Positions 55,106 through 64,000 of a DNA stretch of 64,000 bases are shown here, one piece after another. Each line of letters starts with the position of its first letter. Position 1 is the stretch's first letter. The stretch covers positions 2,666,001 through 2,730,000 of the forward strand of contig VRMN01000001.1 in assembly GCA_008690995.1 (NCBI GenBank). The letters are read 5' to 3'. Position numbers and translations under genes: made by a program. The notes beneath the pieces were generated by a model. It was not told the DNA's origin, did not search any database, and saw only the letters and a list, made by a program, of their open reading frames with translations. This DNA is from Porphyridium purpureum (lineage: Eukaryota > Rhodophyta > Bangiophyceae > Porphyridiales > Porphyridiaceae).

Positions 55106-57730
55106 TCACTTGCGAGGATTGACCGGGTAGAGGTATCGGGCGAGACCTGCATTCATCATGTCGCGCGTCGTGATGGGATGGGGTGGTTGAGTGCTTGATT
55201 GAGTCGAGGCCGAGTAGGCATGCTCACGCTCTGGGGAAGTGTTGAGCTGCAGCCGGACAGTGGGCGGCGCCAGGCGGCGCGCACTGCTGCCGCTACTGTC
55301 CCGGCGCCTGGTGGATGGGCGCATGGATGCCGACGCTGCAAGATGTGACATGAAGGCGGGGTCGCGCACACGGCGCTCATGTAACTCCCTCACATCCACC
55401 ATAAGCTTGCTGGCTTGCAGGCCCAGCCACTGGACCAGCCAGCTCTCGGGGTTGCCCGGCGTCACAAAGATCAGACCCATGCGCCTCGCCGTTTGCTCGT
55501 ATCCGCCATGCACATGCACCGCATAGCGTAGATCGTGACGCTGGGTGCGAAGCAAGTCGTCACGCGCAGGCATCAAGTCCGGGAAACCGTTGCGATCGAT
55601 CCACGAGCTTAGCGCCAGGCTAAAGTTTTGCCACGAGTGCAACCACTCAATCGACACCTGCTGCCGGCCACGATCCAGCGTTACGGGCATCCCTATGTAT
55701 TCAGCATATGCATCCTGACCGCCGTGGTAGCGCTGAATTGCAAAGGCTATGTCGCTTCGCCCGTCCAGTTTGAGATTATCAAGGCTCGGCATGCGGCGTG
55801 TGTCCAACCCACGGTCTTTGATGTACACGCGGAGCTCGCGTTTCACATTCGCCGGATTTGCCCAAAAATTCGACGGACGACGCGGAAAGGAGAAGCGAAG
55901 ACCCAACCGCTGCGCGTAGAAAATCCAGCCACCACAGTCGCGCACGCCGTACGCAAGATCCGCGCGGCCGGCCTTGACCATAAATACACTGGATGGCATG
56001 GTACCGCGCATATCCATGGGCAAAAGCGCGCAAAACTCACGCAACTCGCTCTGTACATTACGCGGATCGCGCCAAAAGCCAGCTGAACGTTGCTGTACGT
56101 TGATCAGACGCTTCATTTTTCTTGCGGTCAGCAGAAAGCCACCGTGCAGCTGGATACCGAAGATAAGATCGAAGCGCCCTTCGGCGTGTAGAGCAGCAAA
56201 CGAAGGAAAGTAACGACCCATGCCTTTCATTTCGACGTACGCATCAATGCGTCGCTCGAGGTTCATCAAGTCACGCCAGAAGCTATACGGCCCATGCCAG
56301 AACAGGTGCATCAACCGCGCCACGCGCGAGAACCCGCCATGTCTCTCAATTGCGTACACCAGGTCACCACGCTGGTGCCTTCTTAATTCCGGTGCAGACG
56401 GCATGAGACCTGGATATCCAAATAAATGGATAAAGGAGCCCACTTCGCCTTGCACGGTGCAAAAGTCATCCCAATACCCACGCGCACGTCGCGAAACTCC
56501 AGCGCCAAGTGCCAGGCGCTCACGAGCTTGGTGAAATCCGCCGTGCTTGCGAATGGCATTGACGAGATCACCACGCCCCGCGGCAAGCAATTCATTCTTC
56601 CGCGGCACGCGATTTTCTATGCCGTACATCTGGCAAAACTCCCGCAACGCGTGTTCTACATTTTCAAAGGCATTCCAATAGCCCGGTGGCGCGCGGAAGC
56701 GCCCCGGGGCACCGACCGACACACCAGGCCCCTTTTGAGTGCGCAATTGCTTCAAGTGGTGCTCCTGGCCAAGTGCGCGAATCCGAGAAAACCCACCATG
56801 CAAGCGCATCGCCTGCAGCAGGTAACCGTATCCATGATCGCGCAGGTCTTTGCACGTGACTGTCCATGCTGGTCCGTCGAATATGGCGAGAAAATCAATG
56901 TATTCGTCAAGCACGTGGCGCAGTACACTCCAATCGCGCCGCGGCTGTGCCGCTTCCCACTGGAGCGCGTCCGCAATGCGCTGCATACCACCAAGCTTGC
57001 GGATTCGATACACCAAGTCGCCTCGACCGGAGCTCAGGAGCTGTTTTCGCGTTGGAAGCCTGTCCGCCGGCAGCGAGTACCGCACTTGTACGCTGCGCAG
57101 CCCGAAACAAACATCCTGGAGCTCCGCACTGTGCACAACAATTGCCCGGTCCTTGCAGTTGCTCGCATCTCCATCCACAGGTAAAATCCTTGAGCGAGAC
57201 TTGACTCGCTCCAGCACAGTGCGCTGGCGCTGCGAAAGCGTCGTGTCGCGAGACGAAAGATGACGGTGGCGAGTCAAAGCACTTTCGCGCGCGGCGGACT
57301 CCTTGCTTGCAGGCTCCATCCGCATCGTCTCACGATAGCGAGTCACGCTTGCCTTGCGCGCACTTTTCGGCGTGCGTTCGTTTTCGAGCCGACCAAACGC
57401 CTGCACGTGATTTGTTTCCGCCAGTGCGCGCCGCGTGATGATGCCTGCACGTCGCCGCCATCCTGCACCGGTGTGCACTGCGCGCGGCAGCGCCGGGACA
57501 GTCCGAGAGTGTGGCCACCTTTTCACAAGAGCCAATGGTGACCCTCTTGCTCCACAAGTCGATGCCGAGAGCGAAAGCGACGGCAATGCGCACGTGGATT
57601 GCGCGAGACCACCGCCGAAAGTGTGATCGGAGTTGGATACTTGATGTCTTCGCCGTCGCCGCGCGCGCGGCTTGGAGCTCGAGGCTCTCTTCTGATTCGA
57701 CGACAATGCCGGCGTGCCGAGAAACGCCAT
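55106..57730 (-). CDS. Large helical-repeat protein with GRxDL…HGGF units
   Basis: 874 residues from a true ATG. A basic Arg/Ser/Ala-rich N-terminal ~200 residues may include an organelle transit peptide (MAFLGTPALSSNQKRASSSK). From about 215 to 790 there are about eight units of 60-75 residues. A typical unit is an aromatic start (GYW or FWxDxxNV), an amphipathic helix, MPSxxxL, then GRxDLxYAIxxHGGFxxxAxxLGL. DL, AI and HGG are the most constant; the first unit is partial. The C-terminal ~85 residues are Ser/Arg-rich. It has the look of an organelle RNA- or complex-binding alpha-solenoid. I cannot name the repeat family with certainty. Confidence 0.8.
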   Translation of the reverse strand: MAFLGTPALSSNQKRASSSKPRARRRRRHQVSNSDHTFGGGLAQSTCALPSLSLSASTCGARGSPLALVKRWPHSRTVPALPRAVHTGAGWRRRAGIITRRALAETNHVQAFGRLENERTPKSARKASVTRYRETMRMEPASKESAARESALTRHRHLSSRDTTLSQRQRTVLERVKSRSRILPVDGDASNCKDRAIVVHSAELQDVCFGLRSVQVRYSLPADRLPTRKQLLSSGRGDLVYRIRKLGGMQRIADALQWEAAQPRRDWSVLRHVLDEYIDFLAIFDGPAWTVTCKDLRDHGYGYLLQAMRLHGGFSRIRALGQEHHLKQLRTQKGPGVSVGAPGRFRAPPGYWNAFENVEHALREFCQMYGIENRVPRKNELLAAGRGDLVNAIRKHGGFHQARERLALGAGVSRRARGYWDDFCTVQGEVGSFIHLFGYPGLMPSAPELRRHQRGDLVYAIERHGGFSRVARLMHLFWHGPYSFWRDLMNLERRIDAYVEMKGMGRYFPSFAALHAEGRFDLIFGIQLHGGFLLTARKMKRLINVQQRSAGFWRDPRNVQSELREFCALLPMDMRGTMPSSVFMVKAGRADLAYGVRDCGGWIFYAQRLGLRFSFPRRPSNFWANPANVKRELRVYIKDRGLDTRRMPSLDNLKLDGRSDIAFAIQRYHGGQDAYAEYIGMPVTLDRGRQQVSIEWLHSWQNFSLALSSWIDRNGFPDLMPARDDLLRTQRHDLRYAVHVHGGYEQTARRMGLIFVTPGNPESWLVQWLGLQASKLMVDVRELHERRVRDPAFMSHLAASASMRPSTRRRDSSGSSARRLAPPTVRLQLNTSPEREHAYSASTQSSTQPPHPITTRDMMNAGLARYLYPVNPRK

Positions 57731-59107
57731 GGTGCCCGCCCGCGCCGGCTGTTGGCCCGCGCCACAACGTCCAGCTCGGCGCTCCGACGACGTTAAGATG
57801 GATGCGCATTCCTACCAAAATGGCCGCATGCTGCGGCAATGCGGTGGAAACGCGCTCGGCCAGTGAAATGTGATCACGCGCGAGGTACAGTGAAAGTACA
57901 GCTCGAGAATGTGATGAGGTGGAACGCGGAAGTTGAGAGCCAGCCACGGAAGTCAACAGCTGATGGCGAGTGCGGCCTGCGCAGCTCGAAACTAGCGTCA
58001 CAAGATGAGATTGAACCTGCCAGGACAGCTGCCCACAAGCATGGTCAGGATACTGGCGTGTGTGTGATGCTTCGGAAGTGGGCGTGGAAGGCCAGTCGTG
58101 TATTACGCAAAACGTACCTTTCTGGCGGCGATTCACTTGTAGTGGCTCTTGAAGGCTGACCAACGACTCTGAGAGAAGGTGTGGACTTTCTTGAGTGAGG
58201 GTGTTATGTTCGTCGCCAACCTTTCCAGCAGGACGAACTTTGAAAATCGCAATGCCAAACTGGCGATGACTATTTCTCACTCCTTTGCTTCATCCTGAAT
58301 GATCGTGAAAACTTCACTCAAGGTCAAAAGCAGGTGTCATGTGAGGAGGAAGTACAACAAACACTCACGGCATTCACGCTCTTCGACCTGCTTCCACCTG
58401 TCAAGGTCCAATGAACCAACACGGAGATCAAACATACAGCCCCAGCCGACATGGATAAGAACACAAAGAATGGTGTGGAGCCGGACGGCACGTGAAACGC
58501 ATACATCAACCGCCAGAAGGCCGCTCAACATTATGTCAGAATTTACGGCGTAAGACCCAACGTGCAGGTCGTACACGGAAGAGCCCTTTCTCGTTCCACG
58601 GAAACAATTAGTCAAGGGGTACCTGCATCAGGGCTGGCCAAGAAGTTCGGATCAAACACCATAGCGTTTGACCAACACCAATTCCACACTTCAAGGCTGG
58701 TCGCTTGCTCTTACACCGACCTGAAGACTCTGACCCTCAATTCAGAACATGTTCCTGGGAGCTATGCTTTCGGCGTGACAATGACTGCCGCCCGCGGATT
58801 CGAGATCAAAATGTATGAATGGCGTAAACCTTTCTGTACTTGTTTCTGGACATTATGAGAGGGAGGCAGCGGCCGCACGCAGTTGGGAAGCGGCGGATTC
58901 TGCACGGGGCAGAAACAGAATTATCACCAGCAGACGTGTTATGATTCGCTTGTTATTCATACTCGGCAACAACGCGACTAGAAAAAGTCGTCTATCATTC
59001 TAGTGAATGGTACTAAATTTTAAAGCTGCATGACGGGTTCAACGCAGACGAAGTAAATGGGCTCGGATCTCATGAAACACGAGCACGGACGGTTTGCCCA
59101 ACGCACT
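57731..59107. other. Spacer with scattered protein-like stretches
   Basis: 1.4 kb between two minus-strand genes. Apart from the relic at 58330-58860, some frames on the minus strand around 57780-58260 are protein-like in short patches, but nothing continuous or recognisable is present. Confidence 0.35.
58330..58860. pseudogene. Possible decayed coding fragment
   Basis: The plus strand at about 58640-58845 reads a protein-like stretch (NTIAFDQHQFHTSRLVACSY followed by NSEHVPGSYAFGVTMTAARG) with no ATG and stops on both sides. The minus strand at 58615-58337 also has an open protein-like stretch (VYDLHVGSYAVNSDIMLSG). Which strand was coding is unclear. No family is recognised. Confidence 0.25.
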
Positions 59108-59869
59108 CTAGTTTGCTTCGGCGAGCTCTCGGTCAAAGTGCCAGATTCCGTGGCCCGTGCCGATGCGGCGGAGCTGCGCAACAAAGTCGGCAGACTTCTT
59201 GACCGCCAGACGCTGCTCGGCGAGCATATCTTCCACAAACTGGGTCATTTCCGGGTCTTTGGCCTCATCCGCCGTGTTCCATACGTCCATCAGCTTCTTG
59301 TACACAAATTTTTCCAGCTGCAGGTGCAAGTCCATTGCGTACAGCGCGTCGGACGTGCCGTCGAGGTTCTCAAAGTGCATAGTCGGCACGGCAATGGGCT
59401 TAAACTGCACGCGCCCGCCTTTGGAGTTCTGGTAATCGATAAACATCTGCGCGTGCGAGCGCTCCTCCGAGCTCTCTTCCTTGAAGTACTTTGCAAAGCC
59501 CGGCAACGCCACAGTATCGCGGCCAAAGTACGCGGAGAGCGCGTGGTACGCGTAGCTAGCCGTGTACTCTACGTTGATCTGATTGTTCAGCGCCTCTTCG
59601 CACGCGTCAGACAACAGGACGCGGCAGCGCGTGGCGACGGCGACCGTGCCGCCGTCCTCCGGCTGGAAAACCATGCCCTGGAACTCCTTCCCCGCCTCCT
59701 GCACGTCCACGTCCGCGAAGTCGATTCTATCTGCGCCGCCATTGCCGGTCTGCATCACGACGCTTCGCGCAGCATGCGCCTTGCGCGCGCATACCACTCC
59801 GCGCGCGTTGACCATGCGGCGCGACGCACTGGCGGCACTCCCGCTTCCCACAGCTCCTACGAACGCCAT
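59108..59869 (-). CDS. Ferritin, probably plastid-targeted
   Basis: 253 residues from the true ATG (MAFVGAVGSGSAASASRRMV). The first ~45 residues are Ser/Ala/Arg-rich without acids, like a plastid transit peptide, followed by a short plant-type extension (FADVDVQEAGKEFQGMVFQ). The four-helix ferritin core has all ferroxidase elements: NVEYTASYAY (Glu and Tyr), KEESSEERSHA (Glu pair and His), LEKFVYKKLMDVW (Glu) and EDMLAEQ (Gln). It stores iron as ferric mineral in 24-mer shells. A longer upstream in-frame region has no credible start advantage. Confidence 0.94.
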   Translation of the reverse strand: MAFVGAVGSGSAASASRRMVNARGVVCARKAHAARSVVMQTGNGGADRIDFADVDVQEAGKEFQGMVFQPEDGGTVAVATRCRVLLSDACEEALNNQINVEYTASYAYHALSAYFGRDTVALPGFAKYFKEESSEERSHAQMFIDYQNSKGGRVQFKPIAVPTMHFENLDGTSDALYAMDLHLQLEKFVYKKLMDVWNTADEAKDPEMTQFVEDMLAEQRLAVKKSADFVAQLRRIGTGHGIWHFDRELAEAN

Positions 59870-60332
59870 AATTGCTCTCAACACAGAGACGCTGCTCAAT
59901 TCACCTAGCCCAGCTGCCGCGCACGGTTGATCGGTTATGTCTGACGTCAAATGCCCACTCTTGCTCCTATCTTCCCTTGCCTTTGCCCTTCCATCCTCAT
60001 CGTCCCCGCTTCCAACTTGAAGATGCACGCGAACGTTGGAGAGTGGAAAATCTGCACGGCCGATCGCCGTGGTAGATCCCATAACAAAACACGCCAAGTT
60101 TATGATAAAGTCCGGCGCTCTCATCACATCCAAATGGCGGCGTTTGTGTGCTCACGCGACAAGTACAGTGCGGTTTTGATCAGGAAAGAATAGTAGGTAC
60201 AGTGATCCACTTGGTCGTTCTGCGTGTGGCATGCAAGTATGGCTGCGGTGGAAGTCGACGCGGGAGGGGAAGAATGGGTGAGCAACGGCGTAAAGGTGGT
60301 TGAGGAGTTGGGGAATACAGGGACAGCGCGTC
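59870..60332. promoter_or_regulatory. Divergent spacer between ferritin and small membrane protein
   Basis: 463 bp. No TATA box stands out on either side and no gene is visible. Iron-responsive control cannot be judged by eye. Confidence 0.35.
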
Positions 60333-60767
60333 ATGTTGCCGTCGTATATCTTGCAGGAGTCCGCGCTCTGGAGACGGATAGTGCAGAAGTGGGGCACGCC
60401 CAGGGGCAAGGCGACGGTGAGCGTGGGGTTCCTGGGGGGCGCCTGGGTGATCTATCGTGTGTGCAAGTTTGCAACCGACCTTGGCGGCGATGAGCTGGAG
60501 CGCGAAATGATGGAAAAGCTGGAGAACAGTGCGGAAGCGAGGCGCATCGCCCGCACCTCGCAAGACGCCATGGCGACGGTGCTGGCGCAGGCTCGCGGCG
60601 CGCCCATCGAGGCCGGACACCGCGAGATTCCAGTCTCGCCCATTCTGTGGCATCCCAAAGTCATGGAGCAGGACCGGCGCGAGCGAGAAGAGGCCGCGCG
60701 GCAGCGCACGGCAAGACTAGCCGCAGAACAGGATGCGCGGCCTTCAAATGCGCCGCCCCCTTCTTAG
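60333..60767 (+). CDS. Small single-pass membrane protein, hypothetical
   Basis: 144 residues from the true ATG (MLPSYILQESALWRRIVQKW). A basic amphipathic start, one hydrophobic segment (about 24-40, VSVGFLGGAWVIYRVCKFA), then a long charged helix (ELEREMMEKLENSAEARR… EQDRREREEAARQR) and a polar tail. The shape resembles small mitochondrial inner-membrane assembly or accessory proteins, but no family is recognised. Confidence 0.6.
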   Translation: MLPSYILQESALWRRIVQKWGTPRGKATVSVGFLGGAWVIYRVCKFATDLGGDELEREMMEKLENSAEARRIARTSQDAMATVLAQARGAPIEAGHREIPVSPILWHPKVMEQDRREREEAARQRTARLAAEQDARPSNAPPPS

Positions 60768-61349
60768 TATACCGGTAGCTCTTTCAAACTTGCCTCTTGA
60801 CATAGAAAAACGTGTACACAGACCGACATGCCATGTTTAATCGATGTCCTTTCTCCGCAAATACCGGGGAAGCTCCGCTGCAATCATCTGCCCGGGTTCA
60901 CATGCGTGCGCGAGGGCCACAACTTGCGGTGCCGGATGTCCATGCCGCGTCCGTTGTTGCCACGACCGCTCGCGCGATCAGGCCTGCCCGGCTACCACGC
61001 GCACACAATGGACAAACCACCTCTGGAACTGTACTTCGATTACTGAATGGACAGTACCCCCTCGAAGGTCGCGCGTGCTGCCCTGGGCGTGTAACCGATC
61101 GCGCGTGCTTGCACGACAAGTGCGAGAGTCGCAGACATGTTGGTGCGTGGCCGGCTGGCTGTCTGTCGCGTTCGGCCTACTATAAGGGCGACAGGCCACA
61201 GGGCGCAGCTGCATGAATGCGTGCCGTCTGTGGACAAGTGAGCGCGCCGTTGACTAGAGGAGCTCTCTCCGGGATCATTGACGCCGAGGGACACCAAAAG
61301 AAAGTAAGCACACCAACCGCAAAGAACAGAAACAACGCGCGCACCAGAA
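60768..61349. promoter_or_regulatory. 5' region of NDUFV1
   Basis: 582 bp. Contains TATAAGG at 61181-61187. No gene is supported. Confidence 0.35.
61181..61187 (+). promoter_or_regulatory. TATA-like box upstream of NDUFV1
   Basis: TATAAGG, 163 bp before the ATG. Confidence 0.4.
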
Positions 61350-62882
61350 ATGGCCTTGCTAGCAGCGGCACACGGCTCGCCGGCATTGAGTGCGATGCAC
61401 TCGCAAATGCTAGCAGCGGGCGCAACTTCCGCGCTGGCGAACGCGTCTCGGTGGCAGAAGTGCGTGCGCAGCGCGGCGTCGCGTGGCATGGCGGATGCCG
61501 CCGTTGCCCATGCAGAAGCTGCCTTGTCTGAACTGGACTCGGCAAGAAGCTTGTTGCCGAGCGTGGACCCCGCAAAATGGAGCGCGTATCACCAAGTCAG
61601 TACGCACGGAAACCTGCGCGATTCAGATCGTGTGTTCACCAACTTGTACGGAGAGCACGACCCCATGCTAAAGGGCGCACAAAAGCGGGGTGACTGGTAC
61701 AAGACGAAGCAGATCCTGCAGCGCGGGAAAGAATGGGCACTCGAGAACGTGCGAAAGTCTGGGTTGCGCGGTCGCGGTGGAGCCGGTTTTCCGACTGCAC
61801 TCAAATTGGGCTTCATGCCGCCTCCCGGGGATAAACCGCATTATCTGTGCGTGAATGCGGATGAAGGCGAACCTGGAACATCAAAGGACCGCCAAATTTT
61901 GCGTCACGAGCCCCACAAACTGATTGAAGGGATGCTGATCGCGTCACACACCATTGGGGCGCAGAAAGCCTTCATTTACATTCGAGGTGAATTTATTCGC
62001 GAACGCCAGCTTTTCCAGAAGGCGGTGGATGAAGCATACGCAAGCGGGCTCATCGGGAAGAATGCATGCGGCTCCGATTTTGATTTTGAAATTGTGGTGC
62101 ACCATGGCGCAGGAGCGTATGTCTGTGGTGAAGAGACTGCGCTGATTGAAAGCCTCGAGGGTAAAATGGGAAAACCGCGCCTGAAGCCGCCATTCCCGGC
62201 AAAGCATGGTCTGTATGGCTGCCCGACAATGGTCAGCAACGTCGAGACCATCAGTAATTTGCCCACCATTCTGCGCCGCGGCGGCGAGTGGTACGGTGGA
62301 CTGGGACGGCCCGGAAATTCAGGCACAAAGCTGTTCAGCATCAGCGGCCATGTCAATAACCCCACAACAGTTGAAGAGGAGATGAGCATTCCGCTACGGG
62401 AGCTGATCGAGAGACACGCCGGTGGAGTGCGTGGCGGCTGGGACAATGCTCTGGCCATTATCCCTGGTGGGGTGTCGTGTCCGATGCTGCCAAAGGACAT
62501 CTGCAATGAAGTGCTCATGGACTACGATGCGCTGTGGAGTGCCGGCTCCTCCTTTGGCACCGGCGCTGTGGTGGTCATGGACCGGTCGACGGATTTGGTC
62601 GACGCCGTCCGCAGGCTCGAGTTCTTCTACATGCACGAGTCGTGCGGCCAGTGTACGCCGTGCCGCGAGGGAACGGGCATTCTGTACGAAGGGCTGGACC
62701 GCATCATGAACAAGAAGGCGACCGCCGACGAATTGGACGACCTGCTGGACGTGTGCAAGAGCATACAGGGCCACACTGTGTGCGCGCTCGGCGATGCTGC
62801 GGCATTGCCAGTGCATGGCCTCATCCGCTTCTTCCGCGACGACATCGAAAAACGGATTGCCGCGCAGCACCTATCCACGTGA
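61350..62882 (+). CDS. NDUFV1: Complex I 51-kDa flavoprotein subunit NDUFV1, mitochondrial
   Basis: 510 residues from an ATG. The first ~50 residues are Ala/Ser/Arg-rich and fit a mitochondrial presequence. The FMN/NADH site [19 protein letters not shown] (about 138-156), [13 protein letters not shown], the [16 protein letters not shown] block and the N3 4Fe-4S cluster cysteines ([12 protein letters not shown] at about 430-441, plus [10 protein letters not shown]) are all present. NDUFV1 oxidises NADH in the matrix arm of respiratory complex I and passes electrons from FMN to the iron-sulfur chain. Full family length with no missing key residue. Confidence 0.97.
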   Translation: MALLAAAHGSPALSAMHSQMLAAGATSALANASRWQKCVRSAASRGMADAAVAHAEAALSELDSARSLLPSVDPAKWSAYHQVSTHGNLRDSDRVFTNLYGEHDPMLKGAQKRGDWYKTKQILQRGKEWALENVRKSGLRGRGGAGFPTALKLGFMPPPGDKPHYLCVNADEGEPGTSKDRQILRHEPHKLIEGMLIASHTIGAQKAFIYIRGEFIRERQLFQKAVDEAYASGLIGKNACGSDFDFEIVVHHGAGAYVCGEETALIESLEGKMGKPRLKPPFPAKHGLYGCPTMVSNVETISNLPTILRRGGEWYGGLGRPGNSGTKLFSISGHVNNPTTVEEEMSIPLRELIERHAGGVRGGWDNALAIIPGGVSCPMLPKDICNEVLMDYDALWSAGSSFGTGAVVVMDRSTDLVDAVRRLEFFYMHESCGQCTPCREGTGILYEGLDRIMNKKATADELDDLLDVCKSIQGHTVCALGDAAALPVHGLIRFFRDDIEKRIAAQHLST

Positions 62883-63140
62883 GCCGCTGCTGCACGCGCG
62901 TCACGCTGTAAGTAAACACAACGAAGTCCTCTGCGCACTGTACCTGATCCTTTCCCCCCCAACTGTACCGCTTCACCTGGAATCTCCGCCATACGAATTC
63001 CAGCGGGCATTAGTACGGAGAGGGAAACAGACGGACAGCCGTCAGCGCTCGCAGCCAGGGACGCGAGGGCGTGTGGAGACACGTGCTGGTCAGCCAGGTG
63101 GGCGCCGACCACTTCATCGTATAAGGTGCGTACAGGCAAC
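62883..63140. other. Short spacer before COQ10 with TATA-like box
   Basis: TATAAGG at 63120-63126 lies only 15 bp before the first ATG of COQ10, too near to be the promoter of that ATG unless a later start is used. Confidence 0.3.
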
Positions 63141-63941
63141 ATGCGAGCGCTCGGGCTTTGGCGACAAGCTGCCCGTTTTCCCCGAGCGGGGTGGAGCCAG
63201 TCGGCTCGTGGGTCAAGCAGTACGCGCGGCTGCGATAGGAAAGGCGCGATGGGTTACAGCTGCGCCGGTGGTGACATGAATGGCGGGTGGCATCCGCGGG
63301 GGTTGTACACGCTCGCGCGCGTGCCGCCTCGAAACGGTATCCTCGGTGCGAGCCGCGACACATTGCAGCACGGGTTCAAGCGCGGCCTGTTCTTCGACTC
63401 GCTCAACCCATTCGCTGTGGCTCCGAAAACTGATATGCCCTCGGCCTCAACGCATGCGGCGCGAAAGCACCACGAGCGGAGACTCGTGCCCTTCTCGCCC
63501 GATGAATTATACAGGGTTGTGCTCGATGTGGGGCAGTACAAGAATTTTGTGCCTTGGTGCGTCGAGTCCCACGTGATTCGCGCAGACGAGACTACACACG
63601 AGATGGAGGCGAAGCTCAAAGTTGGCTTCCGCGTGTTTAGTGAGGAGTACACGAGCGTGATTAATTATGTGCCGCGAAGCTCAGTCAGGGTGCGCGCTGT
63701 CAACAGCTCCCTCTTCAAGCACCTTGTGAACGAGTGGCGCTTTAAGCCGGGCCCGGATAAGCACAGCGCATGGCTCGACTTCATGGTCGACTTCCAGTTC
63801 AAGAATACGCTGTATCAAGGTGCGTCCAACCTTTTCTTCGACGAGGTCTGCAAGAAGATGGTGGAGTCGTTTGAAAACCGGTGTATGGACCTGTACAATC
63901 GGTCTACGCGCTACACGCGTGGTCCGTCGCGTAGATTCTAG
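63141..63941 (+). CDS. COQ10: Coenzyme Q-binding protein COQ10, mitochondrial
   Basis: 266 residues from the first true ATG (MRALGLWRQAARFPRAGWSQ); 63249 is a later option. The basic N-terminus is a likely mitochondrial targeting sequence. The rest is a START/polyketide-cyclase-type domain (about 105-250): VPFSPDELYRVVLDVGQYKNFVPWC, KVGFRVFSEEYTSVI, then WLDFMVDFQFKNTLYQGASNLFF and the final helix (CKKMVESFENRC). COQ10 binds ubiquinone and is needed for efficient respiration. It lies next to NDUFV1, another respiratory gene, on the same strand. Confidence 0.92.
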   Translation: MRALGLWRQAARFPRAGWSQSARGSSSTRGCDRKGAMGYSCAGGDMNGGWHPRGLYTLARVPPRNGILGASRDTLQHGFKRGLFFDSLNPFAVAPKTDMPSASTHAARKHHERRLVPFSPDELYRVVLDVGQYKNFVPWCVESHVIRADETTHEMEAKLKVGFRVFSEEYTSVINYVPRSSVRVRAVNSSLFKHLVNEWRFKPGPDKHSAWLDFMVDFQFKNTLYQGASNLFFDEVCKKMVESFENRCMDLYNRSTRYTRGPSRRF

Positions 63942-64000
63942 CCGTCACACAGCGATGGAAAGCATGATCACAATGAGTGCAAGCTCTTTCGGCTGGTGTA

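Noticed and set aside
57330-58280. Long minus-strand open frame overlapping the start of the HGGF-repeat gene
   Set aside because: It overlaps the repeat gene in another frame, has low-complexity sequence and no family signal; at most parts of its 5' half may be relic.
1-64000. tRNA, rRNA, snRNA genes and CRISPR arrays
   Set aside because: No T-loop/anticodon pattern, U6 or U2 core, rRNA stretch or spaced direct repeats were recognised by eye; a covariance-model search would be decisive.
1-64000. Intact transposable elements
   Set aside because: No transposase, reverse transcriptase or integrase motif and no long terminal repeats were seen; only simple repeats and unassigned relics.

Overview
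The window is nuclear DNA from a compact, nearly intron-free eukaryote. About 31 genes read as single uninterrupted exons, including families that are intron-rich in most lineages (condensin II CAP-G2, WEE1, NOP14, NDUFV1). Moderate-to-high GC, short spacers, plant/alga-type ferritin, TSPO, GT10 fucosyltransferase and ADF together suggest a unicellular red alga of the Porphyridium kind. That assignment is inference from gene content and style; no species marker such as rRNA is present.

Layout. 0-5 kb: an acidic Ser-rich protein, a degenerate SDR (minus), and a GLTP-domain protein. 5.3-10.5 kb (minus): a large ZNFX1-like SF1 helicase/zinc-finger locus broken by two in-frame stops and one frameshift. 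11-16 kb: a four-helix membrane protein, CSN6 (minus), an orphan P-loop NTPase, and AAMP/Sqt1 (minus). 16-20 kb: a Ser/Arg-rich protein and a type I ER membrane protein ending KKSS (both minus). 20-24 kb: condensin II CAP-G2. 24-28.6 kb: small hypotheticals, SDE2 (minus), a Gfo/Idh/MocA oxidoreductase, RPB10 (minus) and TRAPPC5. 28.6-34.8 kb: a C2H2 protein (minus), a class I PITP, ADF/cofilin (minus) and a small Cys4 protein (minus). 35.4-42 kb: NOP14 (minus), a five-finger C2H2 protein, and an aquaporin relative with a damaged second NPA box. 44-51 kb: WEE1 kinase, a GT10 fucosyltransferase, TSPO and a histidine phosphatase (minus). 51.7-58 kb (minus): an orphan helical protein with a hemerythrin-like pattern and a large protein of about eight GRxDL...HGGF repeats. 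59-64 kb: plastid-type ferritin (minus), a small membrane protein, complex I NDUFV1 and COQ10.

The genes are housekeeping genes in unrelated pathways (ribosome assembly, cell cycle, respiration, lipid transfer, transcription), arranged as tight convergent or divergent pairs. Some convergent stop codons lie only 14-21 bp apart. Several genes share a purine-rich leader directly before the ATG, and several have a TATA-like box.

The larger spacers (30.7-31.9, 42.2-43.5, 54.0-54.7 and 58.3-58.9 kb) contain short protein-like stretches scattered across frames, read here as decayed genes. The strongest leads are the HGGF repeat protein, the interrupted ZNFX1-like locus with its detached RZ finger and a cluster of TGACT motifs upstream, and the unusual MIP channel.
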